The position numbers were made by a program, and so were the translations under genes. Below, one piece after another: positions 33,766 to 43,597 of a stretch of DNA of 64,000 nt (position 1 is the stretch's first letter; the number at the start of each line of letters is the position of its first letter). This DNA is from Pseudogracilibacillus auburnensis. GTDB taxonomy: Bacteria; Bacillota; Bacilli; Bacillales; Amphibacillaceae. The stretch is taken from positions 92,470-156,469 of the forward strand of contig NZ_QJJQ01000012.1 of the NCBI RefSeq assembly GCF_003201975.1, in the 5' to 3' direction. The notes beneath the pieces are model-generated. The model worked only from the letters and a program-made list of their open reading frames with translations. It did not search any database and was not told the DNA's origin.

Positions 33766-36216
33766 TTAATTTTCTTCTTTTTCAAAAGGAACTTCGTATG
33801 CTACTTCTGTTTCTGCATCTTTAACTTCTTCATCTAGATCAGCATCAATAATAAAAGATCCATTACTATAACGATCACTAATCGGTAATGCATAAGGATT
33901 CATTTCAATTTTTTTCTCTTGATTTGTAACTAACAATATATTTTCCTCTTTTTGTTGCATAAAAAATCCGACTATTCGATGTGGTTTTGTTTTCAGTTCC
34001 CTTAACATCACACTTCCGCGTCTTGCTCTTGATGATTTTTCAAAAGCATCTATATTCATCCGTTTGCAGGCACCTCTTTGGGTCACTACAATTAAGTTTG
34101 GATTTATTTCCTTATCAAATGAATAGCCACTTACAACGTAGTCGGAGCCTTTAAGTTGAATCCCAATAACACCTTGTGCCCTTTGTCCGACTGTTGAGAT
34201 TTCTGATTCATTAAACCATAATCCGTATCCTAGATGTGTGGTAAGAAATACGTCTTTTTTTCCATCTGTTTCCTCTACATTAATAACTTCATCATTTTCT
34301 CGTAAATTGAGAGCAATTAAACTTCGAGAATACCTTGCCGATTGATATAGAGACATGGCCGACTTTTTCACCATCCCTTGTTTAGTAAAAAACAAGAGAA
34401 ATTTATCTGGAGAAAATGCTCGCACAGGTATGCATTGGACAATTTGCTCATTTGTTTCTAATGTAGTCAAATTCGATAAATGATTCCCCATATCTTTCCA
34501 TCTAATGTCGGGTAATTCATGGACTGGTACACAAATATATTTACCGAAATTAGTAAAGAGAAGTAAATGATCAGTTGTATCCACTTCTAGTAAGCGTATA
34601 AGATGGTCGCTTGATTTGATCAGTAAATCTTCTTTATTTGAAGCAGAAAATGATCGCAAACTCGTCCTTTTAATGTATCCTTCTTTTGTAACGGAAACTA
34701 AAACCCTTTCATTAGGAACCGTAACCTCAATATTAATTTTTATTTCTTCTATTTCTTTTTCAATCGTTGTTTTTCTACTACTTGCATACGCTTTTTTAAT
34801 TCGGCGCAATTCCTTTTTTATTACATTTACTAACAGCTTAGGACTTGCTAGAATAGCTTCAAACGATTCAATTTGAGTCTCAAGCTCTGATTTTTCATTT
34901 GTTAATAAGGTGATATCTGTATTTGTTAGGCGGTAAAGTTGTAAAGCTAAAATTGCTTCAGCTTGGGCATCTGAAAATTCATACGTTGAAATGATATTCG
35001 CTTTCGCATCTGCTTTGTTTTTTGATTGACGGATCGTTTGAATTAATTCATCTAAAATCGAAATTGCTTTGATCAGCCCATCGACAATATGTGCTCTTTC
35101 TTTCGCTTTTTTCAAATCGAATGTCGTTTGTCTTGTAACGACTTCTTTTTGATGATCAATATACGCATCTAATACGTTTGGTAATGGAAGTAGTTTCGGA
35201 GTCTTATCTTCAATTGCAATCATATTGTAATGGAAAATGACTTGAAGATCCGTATTTTTATATAAATAATTCAATACCCCTTCACTATTGGCGTCTTTTT
35301 TTAAATCGATGACAATACGAAGTCCAGTCCTATCTGTTTCATCACGAACTTCAGCAATTCCCTCTACTTTGCGGTCGGCAGCCAATTCATCCATTTTTCG
35401 TACTAAATTCGCTTTATTTACATCAAAAGGAATTTCATCTATGACAATTTGTTCCCGATTGCCTTTTACTTTTTCGATCATCGCATTACCACGAACGACG
35501 ACCCTTCCTTTTCCAGTTTTAAACGCTTGTTTAATGCCATCTTTTCCTTGAACGATGCCACCAGTAGGAAAATCAGGTCCTTTCATCTTTGTCATCAAAT
35601 CTTCAACGGAAGCATTTGGTTTATCCATTTTTAAAATAACCGCATCAATAACTTCTGCTAAATTATGTGGTGGAATGTTCGTTGCATAACCTGCCGAAAT
35701 ACCAGTTGACCCATTAATAAGTAAGTTCGGTAATTTTGCCGGAAAGACAATTGGTTCCATGTTCGTATCATCAAAATTGGGAATGAAATCAACTGTTTCC
35801 TTCTCAATATCTTGCATTAATTCGGTTGTAATTTTAGATAATCTTGCTTCCGTATAACGCATTGCTGCTGCTGGGTCCCCATCAATACTTCCATTATTAC
35901 CGTGCATTTCAATTAATTCATAACGCATTTTCCAACTTTGACTTAGCCTAACCATCGCATCGTAAACAGACGTATCACCGTGAGGGTGGTAATTTCCAAT
36001 TACTGTACCGACCGTTTTTGCAGCTTTACGAAAATTTTTGTCATGTGTATTTTTATCGACATGCATCGCATATAAAATTCTTCGTTGTACAGGTTTTAGC
36101 CCATCACGCACATCAGGAAGAGCTCGATCTTGAATAATATATTTACTATATCTTCCAAACCGATCACCGATTACTTCTTCTAATGGTAAATCTACATATT
36201 GTTTCGCTTGAGCCAT
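33766..36216 (-). CDS. parC: DNA topoisomerase IV subunit A
   Basis: 816 residues, GyrA/ParC family. N-terminal breakage-reunion domain with the active Tyr121 in AAAMRYTEARLSK; the quinolone-determining stretch HPHGDTSVYDAMVR keeps Ser83 and an acidic residue, the sensitive type. C-terminal beta-pinwheel from about residue 490. ParC rather than GyrA because it follows parE, lies beside plsY/yneT as in B. subtilis, and lacks a GyrA box. With ParE it decatenates chromosomes. Confidence 0.96.
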   Translation of the reverse strand: MAQAKQYVDLPLEEVIGDRFGRYSKYIIQDRALPDVRDGLKPVQRRILYAMHVDKNTHDKNFRKAAKTVGTVIGNYHPHGDTSVYDAMVRLSQSWKMRYELIEMHGNNGSIDGDPAAAMRYTEARLSKITTELMQDIEKETVDFIPNFDDTNMEPIVFPAKLPNLLINGSTGISAGYATNIPPHNLAEVIDAVILKMDKPNASVEDLMTKMKGPDFPTGGIVQGKDGIKQAFKTGKGRVVVRGNAMIEKVKGNREQIVIDEIPFDVNKANLVRKMDELAADRKVEGIAEVRDETDRTGLRIVIDLKKDANSEGVLNYLYKNTDLQVIFHYNMIAIEDKTPKLLPLPNVLDAYIDHQKEVVTRQTTFDLKKAKERAHIVDGLIKAISILDELIQTIRQSKNKADAKANIISTYEFSDAQAEAILALQLYRLTNTDITLLTNEKSELETQIESFEAILASPKLLVNVIKKELRRIKKAYASSRKTTIEKEIEEIKINIEVTVPNERVLVSVTKEGYIKRTSLRSFSASNKEDLLIKSSDHLIRLLEVDTTDHLLLFTNFGKYICVPVHELPDIRWKDMGNHLSNLTTLETNEQIVQCIPVRAFSPDKFLLFFTKQGMVKKSAMSLYQSARYSRSLIALNLRENDEVINVEETDGKKDVFLTTHLGYGLWFNESEISTVGQRAQGVIGIQLKGSDYVVSGYSFDKEINPNLIVVTQRGACKRMNIDAFEKSSRARRGSVMLRELKTKPHRIVGFFMQQKEENILLVTNQEKKIEMNPYALPISDRYSNGSFIIDADLDEEVKDAETEVAYEVPFEKEEN

Positions 36217-36245
36217 ATTTATTCTCCTTTACTACACTCACTAAC

Positions 36246-38183
36246 TCATTTGTCTAAAATATTTTCTTCTTCTTCAAGGCCAAATTGGACATTTTCTTCA
36301 ATCCAAGTTCGACGTGGTGAAACTTTGTCTCCCATCAATGTCGTTACTCTACGTTCTGCTTGAGCTACATTATCCATCGTTACGCGAATGAGCGTCCTAG
36401 TAGTTGGATTCATCGTCGTCTCCCATAATTGATCTGCATTCATTTCCCCAAGCCCTTTATAGCGCTGGACCATATAACCGGACTTTAGTTTTTTTGTCGC
36501 TTGTTGCATCTCATCATCTTCCCAAGCGTAAATAATTTGTTCATTTTTCCCTTTTCCTTTAGACACTTTATATAAAGGTGGCAGGGCAATATATATTTTA
36601 CCAGCTTCAATTAGTGGACGCATATAACGATAAAAAAAGGTAAGTAACAATACTTGAATATGTGCACCATCTGTATCGGCATCTGTCATAATAATTACTT
36701 TATCGTATCTTACATCGTCGATAGTAAAGTCTGATCCAACCCCAGCTCCAATTGTATGAATAATCGTCGCAATTTCTTCATTTTTCATTACATCTTCTAA
36801 TTTTGCTTTTTCCGTATTAATGACTTTACCTCTAAGTGGTAAAATTGCTTGAAAGACACGATCTCTCCCTTGTTTAGCGGAACCACCTGCGGAATCTCCT
36901 TCGACTAAAAATAATTCATTTTTAGCCGCGTTTCGTGATTGGGCCGGAGTTAATTTTCCGCTTAATAATGTGTCATTTCGTTTTCTTTTCTTTCCATTAC
37001 GGGCATCTTCACGCGCCTTCTGTGCCGCTTCCCGTGCTTCTTTTGCCTTTAAAGCTTTTTTTAGTAAGGACTTCGTAATTTCACGGTTTTCTTCTAAAAA
37101 GAAAGTAAGTTTTTCCGATACGATGGAATCGACAACAGAGCGCACTTCTGTTGTTCCGAGTCTCCCTTTCGTTTGCCCTTCAAATTGTAGAAGTTCTTCA
37201 GGGACACGAACAGAGACGATTGCTGTTAGTCCTTCACGGATATCATTTCCGTCTAAATTTTTATCTTTTTCTTTTAACAATTCATTTCTTCTAGCGTAAT
37301 CGTTAAACGTTCTCGTAATGGCAGCACGTGCACCAACTTCATGTGTTCCACCGTCTTTTGTTCGGACATGGTTGACAAATGAATGCATATTTTCCACGTA
37401 ACTATCACTAAATTGAAAAGCGAAATCTATTTCTATATCTTGTTGGTTCCCACTAAAAGAAATGACATCATGTAATGCATCTTTTCCTTCATTCAAATAG
37501 TGAATAAAAGAAATAAGTCCATCATTATATTCGTATACTTCCTCTGTATTTGTTCGTTCATCTGTAAACGTAATTTTTAAATTGTTAAACAAAAAGGCGG
37601 ATTCACGTAAACGATCTGCTATCGTTTCAAATTTAAAATCAGTCGTTGAAAAGATGGAACTGTCTGGCTTAAAGCGAATCATTGTACCAGTTTGATTTGT
37701 TTTCCCTTTCTTTTCTAGTGACGTAGAAGGTTTCCCACCTTTTTCGAAATGTTGATAATACTTCTCCCCATCTCGGTAAGTTGTCACTTCAAGCCATTCG
37801 GAAAGCGCATTGACAACTGCCGCACCAACTCCGTGTAGTCCACCACTAGCTTTATAGCCACCCTGTCCAAACTTTCCGCCAGCATGAAGAACAGTAAAAA
37901 TAACTTCTGTTGTCGGTTTCCCGGTTTCGTGTATCCCTGTTGGAATCCCTCTCCCATTGTCACGAATGGACATACTATTATCTTTATAAATTTTCACATT
38001 AATTTCACTACCATAGCCAGCTAGTGCCTCGTCTACGGCATTATCAATTATTTCATATGCTAAATGATGTAGCCCTTTACTATCTGTACTTCCTATATAC
38101 ATCGCAGGTCTTTTTCTCACTGCATCTAGACCTTCAAGTACTTGGATAGATTTTTCCGTATAATTTACAGAAGTATCAACCAA
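36246..38183 (-). CDS. parE: DNA topoisomerase IV subunit B
   Basis: About 645 residues. GHKL ATPase domain (NAVDEALAGYG, DNGRGIPTGIH, GGLHGVGAAVVNALS), Toprim domain (LVEGDSAGGSAKQGRDR, MTDADTDGAHI) and C-terminal RYKGLGEMNADQLWET. I choose the TTG at 38183 because GAAGGAG lies 11 bases upstream, giving VDTSVNYTEKSIQVLEGLDAVRKRP as the early sequence. An ATG at 38213 has no ribosome site, and the open frame further upstream is repeat B2. Downstream parC begins 30 bases after its stop. Confidence 0.95.
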   Translation of the reverse strand: MVDTSVNYTEKSIQVLEGLDAVRKRPAMYIGSTDSKGLHHLAYEIIDNAVDEALAGYGSEINVKIYKDNSMSIRDNGRGIPTGIHETGKPTTEVIFTVLHAGGKFGQGGYKASGGLHGVGAAVVNALSEWLEVTTYRDGEKYYQHFEKGGKPSTSLEKKGKTNQTGTMIRFKPDSSIFSTTDFKFETIADRLRESAFLFNNLKITFTDERTNTEEVYEYNDGLISFIHYLNEGKDALHDVISFSGNQQDIEIDFAFQFSDSYVENMHSFVNHVRTKDGGTHEVGARAAITRTFNDYARRNELLKEKDKNLDGNDIREGLTAIVSVRVPEELLQFEGQTKGRLGTTEVRSVVDSIVSEKLTFFLEENREITKSLLKKALKAKEAREAAQKAREDARNGKKRKRNDTLLSGKLTPAQSRNAAKNELFLVEGDSAGGSAKQGRDRVFQAILPLRGKVINTEKAKLEDVMKNEEIATIIHTIGAGVGSDFTIDDVRYDKVIIMTDADTDGAHIQVLLLTFFYRYMRPLIEAGKIYIALPPLYKVSKGKGKNEQIIYAWEDDEMQQATKKLKSGYMVQRYKGLGEMNADQLWETTMNPTTRTLIRVTMDNVAQAERRVTTLMGDKVSPRRTWIEENVQFGLEEEENILDK

Positions 38184-38231
38184 TCGATCATCGACTCCTT
38201 CAAAATGATTCATTATGCCTATATAGTGCGT

Positions 38232-38575
38232 GTTCAAAAAGGCCGTTAAAAAGGACCAAGTAGTCCCAGGCGGCGTAGCTCCCGAGAACGGACTTTCACA
38301 GGATGTGATGACTTCCGTGTTGCCCACGAAGCTCAGGACGTGCTAGTGTCGGGCGCAGGTCACAAATATTTACGGTGGGACGAGCATTTAGCGCAGTCCC
38401 AGGACGTGACCGCTTTTAGCCGACCAGGACATGGGCGAATGTAACGGAAGATCCCCTAAAGCTTTTACATACGTGAGTACTAAAAAGCTAGCTTAGAAAA
38501 CTTGGCAGTCGTTAAGCCTTTATTGTGAATGCCTTTAGCTGCCAACGCAGAAATTCGATGCGTGTCTTTTTGAAC
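38232..38575 (+). repeat. Dispersed repeat family B, copy B2
   Basis: A 344-bp element with ends GTTCAAAAAGGCCG and TCTTTTTGAAC, shared hairpin at 38376-38401, and extra segments TTAGCCGACCAGGACATGGG and CAACGCAGAAATTCGATG also seen in other copies. Its left end is about 50 bp upstream of the parE start, so parE must be transcribed from within or through it. Confidence 0.8.
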
Positions 38576-38691
38576 TTTCTCTTAATAAGTATAAAAATAT
38601 TATACCGATAAATAGTCATTAATCAACGTAAAATATATAGCGAATAAAAAGAGATGACTTTTGTCATCCCATGTTGGCTAATATAATCTAT

Positions 38692-39117
38692 TTATATTAA
38701 TACAGCATGTGCAACTTTTATACATACATCCATTATTACAGTAAAATCATGATCTTTCAATAATTTATAAGCCTCATTACTACTCACACCTTGTTGGGCC
38801 CAAAATACTTTGCAGTTTGTTTTCATTGCTTCTTCTGCAATGTCAGGTAAAAATTCCGATCTTCTAAATACGTTAATAATATCAATATCTTCTTTTATGT
38901 CAGTTAAAGAAGCATACGCTTTTTCGCCAAGTACTTCATCAATCATTGGGTTTACTGGAATTATTTTATACCCTGCTTGTTGCATCGCAAGAGAAATCTG
39001 ATAGGAAGTACGCTCTGGATTATTTGATAGTCCAACAACAGCGATTGTTTTAGCATCGCTTAAAACTTGAGCAATTTGATCATTAGTAGGATTTTGCCAT
39101 GTCATCTTTTTAGCCAC
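38692..39117 (-). CDS. yneT: CoA-binding domain protein (YneT)
   Basis: 141 residues, Rossmann-type CoA-binding domain: IAVVGLSNNPERTSYQISLAMQQAGYKIIPVNPM, then DIINVFRRSEFLPDI and VFWAQQGVSSNEA. The domain resembles the N-terminus of succinyl-CoA synthetase alpha but lacks catalytic residues; function is unknown. Position next to parE and plsY is conserved with B. subtilis. Confidence 0.9.
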   Translation of the reverse strand: MAKKMTWQNPTNDQIAQVLSDAKTIAVVGLSNNPERTSYQISLAMQQAGYKIIPVNPMIDEVLGEKAYASLTDIKEDIDIINVFRRSEFLPDIAEEAMKTNCKVFWAQQGVSSNEAYKLLKDHDFTVIMDVCIKVAHAVLI

Positions 39118-39199
39118 CTCTTAAATAAAATAGTAGAAGTTTCTATCATATTACCACATTCTGAACAGATACGTAAATCTTACTAAATGTATGTATGTA

Positions 39200-39588
39200 A
39201 AAACGGAATAAAAAGAACCGAGCATTTCTATGCGGTCGTAGCATCCCGGAGCGTATGATTTTACTACGTGAGAGTGAAAAAACAAGCCAAAGCAAAAGGA
39301 AAAGAAAACACACCGATTGGCGAACTATCTGGCGATGACAGTGGGGATGTTGCACTTACGAAGCACGATATTTATTGAAACGAGTAATTGTAGTTGCAAA
39401 GCTTTTCAGTGGTTTGAGAATTTTCGCAGTCATGACTTGTTAATACTGGCGTTTTCTACAAATCGCTAGGACGAACATAAGACAGATCTAACGACTCGTG
39501 CTTCTAGCCGGTAGGCAGTCAGATCATGTTTATCGCCTCTTATCTACCAAAGGAATGCGAAGTGTCATTTCTACCAGACTTTTTGAAC
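39200..39588 (+). repeat. Dispersed repeat family B, diverged copy B3
   Basis: The right end GTGTCATTTCTACCAGACTT and TTTTTGAACAACCTCT match the inverse of the left end of B5 at 51329. Internal segments (CGAGTAATTGTAGTTGC, TATTTATTGAAACGAG) are diverged relatives of family A text. The left border near 39200 is uncertain. It fills the divergent gap between yneT and plsY. Confidence 0.6.
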
Positions 39589-39702
39589 AACCTCTAAAAA
39601 ATTGTAGTTTTACTTTCACAATTGTTCTTATTGTTTTAGAAGTAAATATGATAAACTATGGATAAAACAATTAAATTAAAAATTGATGAAAGTAGGACCG
39701 TG

Positions 39703-40296
39703 ATGGATTATATTATTTTTATTATTATTGCTTATTTGTTAGGTTCCATTCCATTTGCGTTAATTGTTGGAAAGATAGGATATAAAATCGATGTACGTGA
39801 GCATGGAAGTGGAAACTTAGGAGCAACGAATGCATTTCGTGTGCTCGGGACAAAAGCGGGAATCATCGTTACTTTGGCTGATATTTTAAAGGGAACGGTT
39901 GCTACTGTTATACCGCTTATCGTTGGTTTGTTTTATGATGTGGAAGTATCCCGTTTAATTATCGGTATTTTTGCTGTACTAGGTCACACATATCCAATTT
40001 TCGCAAAATTTAAAGGTGGGAAAGCTGTTGCAACCTCAGGAGGCATTATTCTTGGAGTAAATCCTTTACTATTTGTCATTATGGTAGCCACTTTTATTCT
40101 TACATTATATTTATTTAAATATGTTTCACTTGCTTCCATGGTTACAGGAGTTGTCTCCACCATTATTTCGATATTTTTGAATGACTTATTGTTATTTTTA
40201 ATGGTTTTATTTTTAACTTTGTTTGTGTTTTACAGACATAAAGACAATATTAAACGGATTAAAAATAAAACAGAACCGAAAATTACATGGATGTAA
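39703..40296 (+). CDS. plsY: Acyl-phosphate glycerol-3-phosphate acyltransferase
   Basis: About 197 residues with five to six membrane helices. The three conserved loops are present: [26 protein letters not shown] and [13 protein letters not shown]. PlsY makes lysophosphatidate from acyl phosphate, the first step of membrane phospholipid synthesis. The start is MDYIIF at 39703 after AGTAGGA, the usual family start; an in-frame ATG 15 codons earlier lacks a ribosome site. Confidence 0.95.
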   Translation: MDYIIFIIIAYLLGSIPFALIVGKIGYKIDVREHGSGNLGATNAFRVLGTKAGIIVTLADILKGTVATVIPLIVGLFYDVEVSRLIIGIFAVLGHTYPIFAKFKGGKAVATSGGIILGVNPLLFVIMVATFILTLYLFKYVSLASMVTGVVSTIISIFLNDLLLFLMVLFLTLFVFYRHKDNIKRIKNKTEPKITWM

Positions 40297-40336
40297 TAAC
40301 GCAACTCCACCAACTCCTTTCGTCAACATTAGAAAT

Positions 40337-40673
40337 AAACTGCGCAGTAACTGCTAAGTTGTTTTCCGCTGCGGATCATTGCTTTCCGCGGGCACGGCTT
40401 CAGCCTCCTCGCGGAGAAACCTCCGCTGCGGGGTCTTCAGTCCCAGGAGTCAATGATCCTTCGCCTACCAGAATAGTGGAAGCAAATACATCGTACTGTT
40501 TTATTAACACCATACTAGCGAAGGAAATACACGGAGACTCCAGCGGGAAGAAAGGCCTCGGAGAGACCCCGCAATGAGCGTAGCGAATGAGGAGGCTCAC
40601 CAGCCGCCCGCGGAAAGCGGAGTGTATTTCCGTAGCGACGGTACGTTCACCACTAAAAGTTACTGCTCAGTTT
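40337..40673. repeat. GC-rich inverted-repeat element with 16-bp terminal repeats
   Basis: Ends AAACTGCGCAGTAACT (40337-40352) and AGTTACTGCTCAGTTT (40658-40673) are inverse copies with one mismatch. Inside are two GC-rich arms facing each other (TTTCCGCGGGCACGGCTTC ... GCGGGGTCTTCAG and GAGACCCCGCAATGAGCG ... CCGCCCGCGGAAAGCG). They can pair over much of their length. This type of sequence recurs in Bacillaceae genomes. Open frames on either strand here are by-products of GC-rich repeats. Confidence 0.85.
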
Positions 40674-40751
40674 ATCTTTTATATGTAACAAATCTATTTC
40701 GTCTACTCATTATGATGGAGGCGAAAGTGGAGGGATAATAATACTTTATCA

Positions 40752-40781
40752 TTGAATCATACGACACAAATATCGTATACT
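40752..40781 (+). promoter_or_regulatory. Promoter of folE2 with embedded inverted repeat
   Basis: TTGAAT (40752-40757), 18 bases, TATACT (40776-40781). An inverted repeat ATACGA, eight bases, TCGTAT (40759-40778) occupies the spacer and overlaps the -10, an ideal repressor site. It does not read as a standard Zur box, although FolE2 genes are often Zur-controlled. Confidence 0.45.
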
Positions 40782-40814
40782 TTGAGTTAGTTATTATTCG
40801 TTGTAAAGGAGAAA

Positions 40815-41750
40815 ATGATGAGTAAAGTTAAAACATCTTCATATATAGATTTACCAAACAAGAAGGAAAGACATAAATTATTTGGTTCTGTAGAGCCAGG
40901 CCGAAAAACAAAGCCAACGATTAAAGAAGAGATGGCTGATTTGCAAAATTCAAAAGAGGATTTCTTATTTGCGATCAATGCTGTTGGAATTAGCAATGTA
41001 AAATATCCAATTGTTGTCTCAAGTAGACTGAATCCAACAACACAAACGACGATCGGCACATTTAAATTAACTGCAAACGTTGAAAGGACAAGTAAAGGGA
41101 CAAATATGAGTCGCTTTTTGGAAGAAATTGAACAGTCTGATGATGATAACGGATTTCAGATCGATTTTGGTTCTCTCACTCAATTTGCGAAAAACTTACA
41201 AAAACGACTTAAGCAAGAGAATGTTTCAATTGAAGTATCTTTTCCTTGGTTTTATGAAAGACGCGGACCAAGTTCAGATAAACGAGGACTTAATTATGCT
41301 GATGTCACATTACAAATAGACTATTTTGATGATGAGACGATACATTTTAGTGCAACTTTATCGGCTCTTATTACGACGCTTTGTCCATGTTCTAAAGAAA
41401 TTAGTGAGTATAGTGCACATAGTCAACGCGGACGCGTCACAATGGAAGTTACTTTTACCAACGATTACACAGATGATACAACAATTGACTGGAAGGAAGC
41501 ACTTCTTCATGCTGCTGAAAGTAATGCTAGTGCAATGATTCATCCAGTATTGAAGCGTCCTGATGAAAAATTTGTAACAGAAACTGCTTATGAAAATCCA
41601 CGTTTTGTGGAAGATATTGTCCGTTTAGTTGCAGCCGACCTTTATGAATTACCATTTATTCAAAAGTTTACTGTAACTTGCGAAAATGAAGAATCGATCC
41701 ATATGCACGATGCAATTGCAACGATACATTACACGAAAGAAAATGAGTAA
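40815..41750 (+). CDS. folE2: GTP cyclohydrolase FolE2 (type IB)
   Basis: 311 residues (or 310 from the second ATG). Family motifs: [46 protein letters not shown], and the metal site [20 protein letters not shown]. FolE2 converts GTP to dihydroneopterin triphosphate for folate or queuosine and works with metals other than zinc, so it often replaces FolE under zinc shortage. AAGGAG ribosome site before the tandem ATGs. Confidence 0.93.
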   Translation: MMSKVKTSSYIDLPNKKERHKLFGSVEPGRKTKPTIKEEMADLQNSKEDFLFAINAVGISNVKYPIVVSSRLNPTTQTTIGTFKLTANVERTSKGTNMSRFLEEIEQSDDDNGFQIDFGSLTQFAKNLQKRLKQENVSIEVSFPWFYERRGPSSDKRGLNYADVTLQIDYFDDETIHFSATLSALITTLCPCSKEISEYSAHSQRGRVTMEVTFTNDYTDDTTIDWKEALLHAAESNASAMIHPVLKRPDEKFVTETAYENPRFVEDIVRLVAADLYELPFIQKFTVTCENEESIHMHDAIATIHYTKENE

Positions 41751-41766
41751 AAAGAAGGCATTTACT

Positions 41767-42018
41767 ATGAAACATGTTTTTATTTTTTTCGTAAAATTTT
41801 ATCGAAAAGTAATTAGTCCACTGAAGCCACCTACATGTCGGTTTTACCCTACATGTTCTGAATACAGCTTACAATCCTACGAACGTTTTGGAGCGATCAA
41901 GGGAACATATTTAACAGTAGTTCGAATATTAAAATGCCACCCATTTCATCCTGGTGGTGTCGACTTAGTACCAAATGATAAAAATATGAATAAATCAGTA
42001 GACCCGCTTAACAAATAA
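41767..42018 (+). CDS. yidD: Membrane protein insertion efficiency factor YidD
   Basis: 83 residues starting [18 protein letters not shown]. The YidD core is [27 protein letters not shown] and [16 protein letters not shown]. It is a small amphipathic membrane-associated protein aiding YidC/Sec insertion. Start chosen at the ATG after AGAAGG; the open frame upstream overlaps folE2 and is not part of the family. It lies 16 bases after folE2. Confidence 0.92.
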   Translation: MKHVFIFFVKFYRKVISPLKPPTCRFYPTCSEYSLQSYERFGAIKGTYLTVVRILKCHPFHPGGVDLVPNDKNMNKSVDPLNK

Positions 42019-42041
42019 TTGATTAGGAGGATGATCTAGTA

Positions 42042-42329
42042 ATGGACATCGTTATTTCTGAAGAGGCTGTGCAATGGTACAAAAAAGAACTTGAAATTAG
42101 TCATAAAGAAACATTACGTTTTTTCGTAAGATATGGCGGCGTCGGTGGTCATATTCCTGGTTTTTCGCTCGGAATTAATATTGAAGAACCAAATGTCATC
42201 CATACTTCTACAACAGTAAATGGTATTCAGTTTTTCATCGAAGAAGATGACGCGTGGTATTTTGCTGATAAAGATTTAGTCATTTCCTATGACAAAGAAA
42301 TGGACGAACCACAATTTACGTATCAATAG
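42042..42329 (+). CDS. yneR: HesB/IscA-like protein (YneR family)
   Basis: 95 residues of the HesB/YadR fold: ISEEAVQWYKKELE, LRFFVRYGGVGGHIPGFSLGI, then NGIQFFIEEDDAWYFADKDLVISYD. The Cys residues that bind iron-sulfur clusters in IscA are absent, as in other YneR proteins. AGGAGG ribosome site. Probably cotranscribed with folE2 and yidD. Confidence 0.9.
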   Translation: MDIVISEEAVQWYKKELEISHKETLRFFVRYGGVGGHIPGFSLGINIEEPNVIHTSTTVNGIQFFIEEDDAWYFADKDLVISYDKEMDEPQFTYQ

Positions 42330-42345
42330 TAAATTGTGGTTTTTA
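42308..42345 (+). terminator. Terminator overlapping the yneR 3' end
   Basis: A 12-bp stem ACCACAATTTAC (42308-42319) pairs with GTAAATTGTGGT (42329-42340), followed by TTTTAT. The stop codon of yneR lies in the hairpin. Confidence 0.85.
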
Positions 42346-42374
42346 TTCTCCTTTATAATGTATGTGAAAAAGGA

Positions 42375-42718
42375 GGATAAAATAAACGAGGACGGCTAAG
42401 AGCACTGGCGTCCGGAGTCTGCAATGAGCTCGGCGCATTTAACGTTGTTAGCAAAGCCGACAACTAGTACATCCCGAGACTGCGATAAATCTTGTCCCAT
42501 CGAAGACCTTTGGGACTGCGCTAAATGCTCGTCCCATCGAAAACATTTGCATCTGCGATTACTCGGATGCAGTAAACATTGTGCATCGCAGGTCCAGGTG
42601 GCGCAACTCCTGGCGACGTAGCATATGCGTGTTAATACGTGAGCAGTAAGAAAGTGTTTATACCTGCTTATCTACCAAGGAAATTCAAAGTCATTACAGG
42701 ATTGTTGAATAACCCCTT
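42375..42718 (-). repeat. Dispersed repeat, copy B4
   Basis: It holds two tandem versions of the shared hairpin: a diverged one at about 42475-42499 and a perfect one TGGGACTGCGCTAAATGC...GTCCCA at 42511-42536. Also present are CGAAGACCTTTGGGAC, TGCGATTACTCGG and AGTAAACATTGTGCATCGC. The right end (ACAGGATTGTTGAATAACCCCTT) is a worn form of the TTTTTGAAC end. It abuts the yneQ stop codon. Confidence 0.75.
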
Positions 42719-43013
42719 ATAATTGAAAACGACTAAGATGCTCAAAAAGTTTTTCATTCCATAAAACTTCTTTTTGTTTTTCACCAAACAAATCGTAATG
42801 AGGATAAGTATGATGATGAATCCATTCCTCTCTTAGGCCGTACTTACTCCCCCATTCAATTAATGTGCTTATAGAACAACATCCAACCTTTGTTACGGTC
42901 GTTGAATTCGGAAAACGTGCATCTTGCCAATAATGGGTTAAAAAAGCAATTTCTCCTCTTTTCACGCTTTTCTTCCATAAAAGTAGTTCCGCTTTTTTTA
43001 TTCCAAAGGCCAT
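42717..43013 (-). CDS. yneQ: YneQ-like protein of unknown function
   Basis: 98 residues: MAFGIKKAELLLWKKSVKRGEIAFLTHYWQDARFPN, then STTVTKVGCCS and LREEWIHHHTYPHYDLFGEKQKE. It matches B. subtilis YneQ in position (between yneR and yneP) and size. No enzymatic motif is known to me. It follows yneP by three bases, so they form an operon. Confidence 0.8.
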   Translation of the reverse strand: MAFGIKKAELLLWKKSVKRGEIAFLTHYWQDARFPNSTTVTKVGCCSISTLIEWGSKYGLREEWIHHHTYPHYDLFGEKQKEVLWNEKLFEHLSRFQL

Positions 43014-43016
43014 CCC

Positions 43017-43439
43017 TTATTCCCCTCTTACTTGCCGTTTATATGCTTGATCCCATGCCGGATGAATTCGACGTAATAATAATGGTTTAAACGAATCTTT
43101 TTGAACGACTACATGTTTTGTCAAGCCAGTAACCGCAATCTCATCGTTTCCATTCGTAACTTTATAGCCATATGTAGTTCGAATGCCATCATAATCTTCA
43201 AGCCATGTTTCTACAAAAACGTTATCCCCATATTTAATTGGTTTTTTATAAGAAATTTGCGCATCAATGACAGGTGATACGACATCTATTTCTTCTAATG
43301 CTGTATAGGTAAAGCCTAGTTGTTCAATGTATTTCGTCCGGCCGATTTCGAACCAAACTAAATAATTTGCATGATAAACAACACCCATTTGATCTGTTTC
43401 TTGATACCTAACTTCTATTTCTGTACGATTTATTTCCAA
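43017..43439 (-). CDS. yneP: Acyl-CoA thioesterase, hotdog fold (YneP)
   Basis: 140 residues of the 4-hydroxybenzoyl-CoA thioesterase branch: RYQETDQMGVVYHANYLVWFEIGRTKYIEQLG carries the catalytic Asp and the His/Asn pair. It hydrolyses acyl-CoA of unknown chain. Upstream gene of the two-gene yneP-yneQ unit; conserved neighbourhood. Confidence 0.9.
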   Translation of the reverse strand: MEINRTEIEVRYQETDQMGVVYHANYLVWFEIGRTKYIEQLGFTYTALEEIDVVSPVIDAQISYKKPIKYGDNVFVETWLEDYDGIRTTYGYKVTNGNDEIAVTGLTKHVVVQKDSFKPLLLRRIHPAWDQAYKRQVRGE

Positions 43440-43597
43440 GCTACTTCCTCCTATGTATGTATATCACTCTTTCATTTTAACATAGTTATCATTAGGAGTC
43501 GTTTTATGTACAAAAGAAAACCCCTAATCAATGATTAGAGGCCACTGAATAGTTTTTTACTTGTAATTCATCAAAAAATACGGTTGATTATCGCTTC

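Noticed and set aside
38184..38327. Longer ParE N-terminus
   Set aside because: The added part is repeat B2 sequence, and the ATG at 38213 has no ribosome site; family alignment begins near the chosen TTG.
39617..39657. Promoter for plsY
   Set aside because: Possible -35/-10 pairs have spacing of 10 or 19 bases, neither convincing.
40287..40600. Open frames on both strands after plsY
   Set aside because: They lie in the GC-rich foldback element; stop codons are rare there because of composition.
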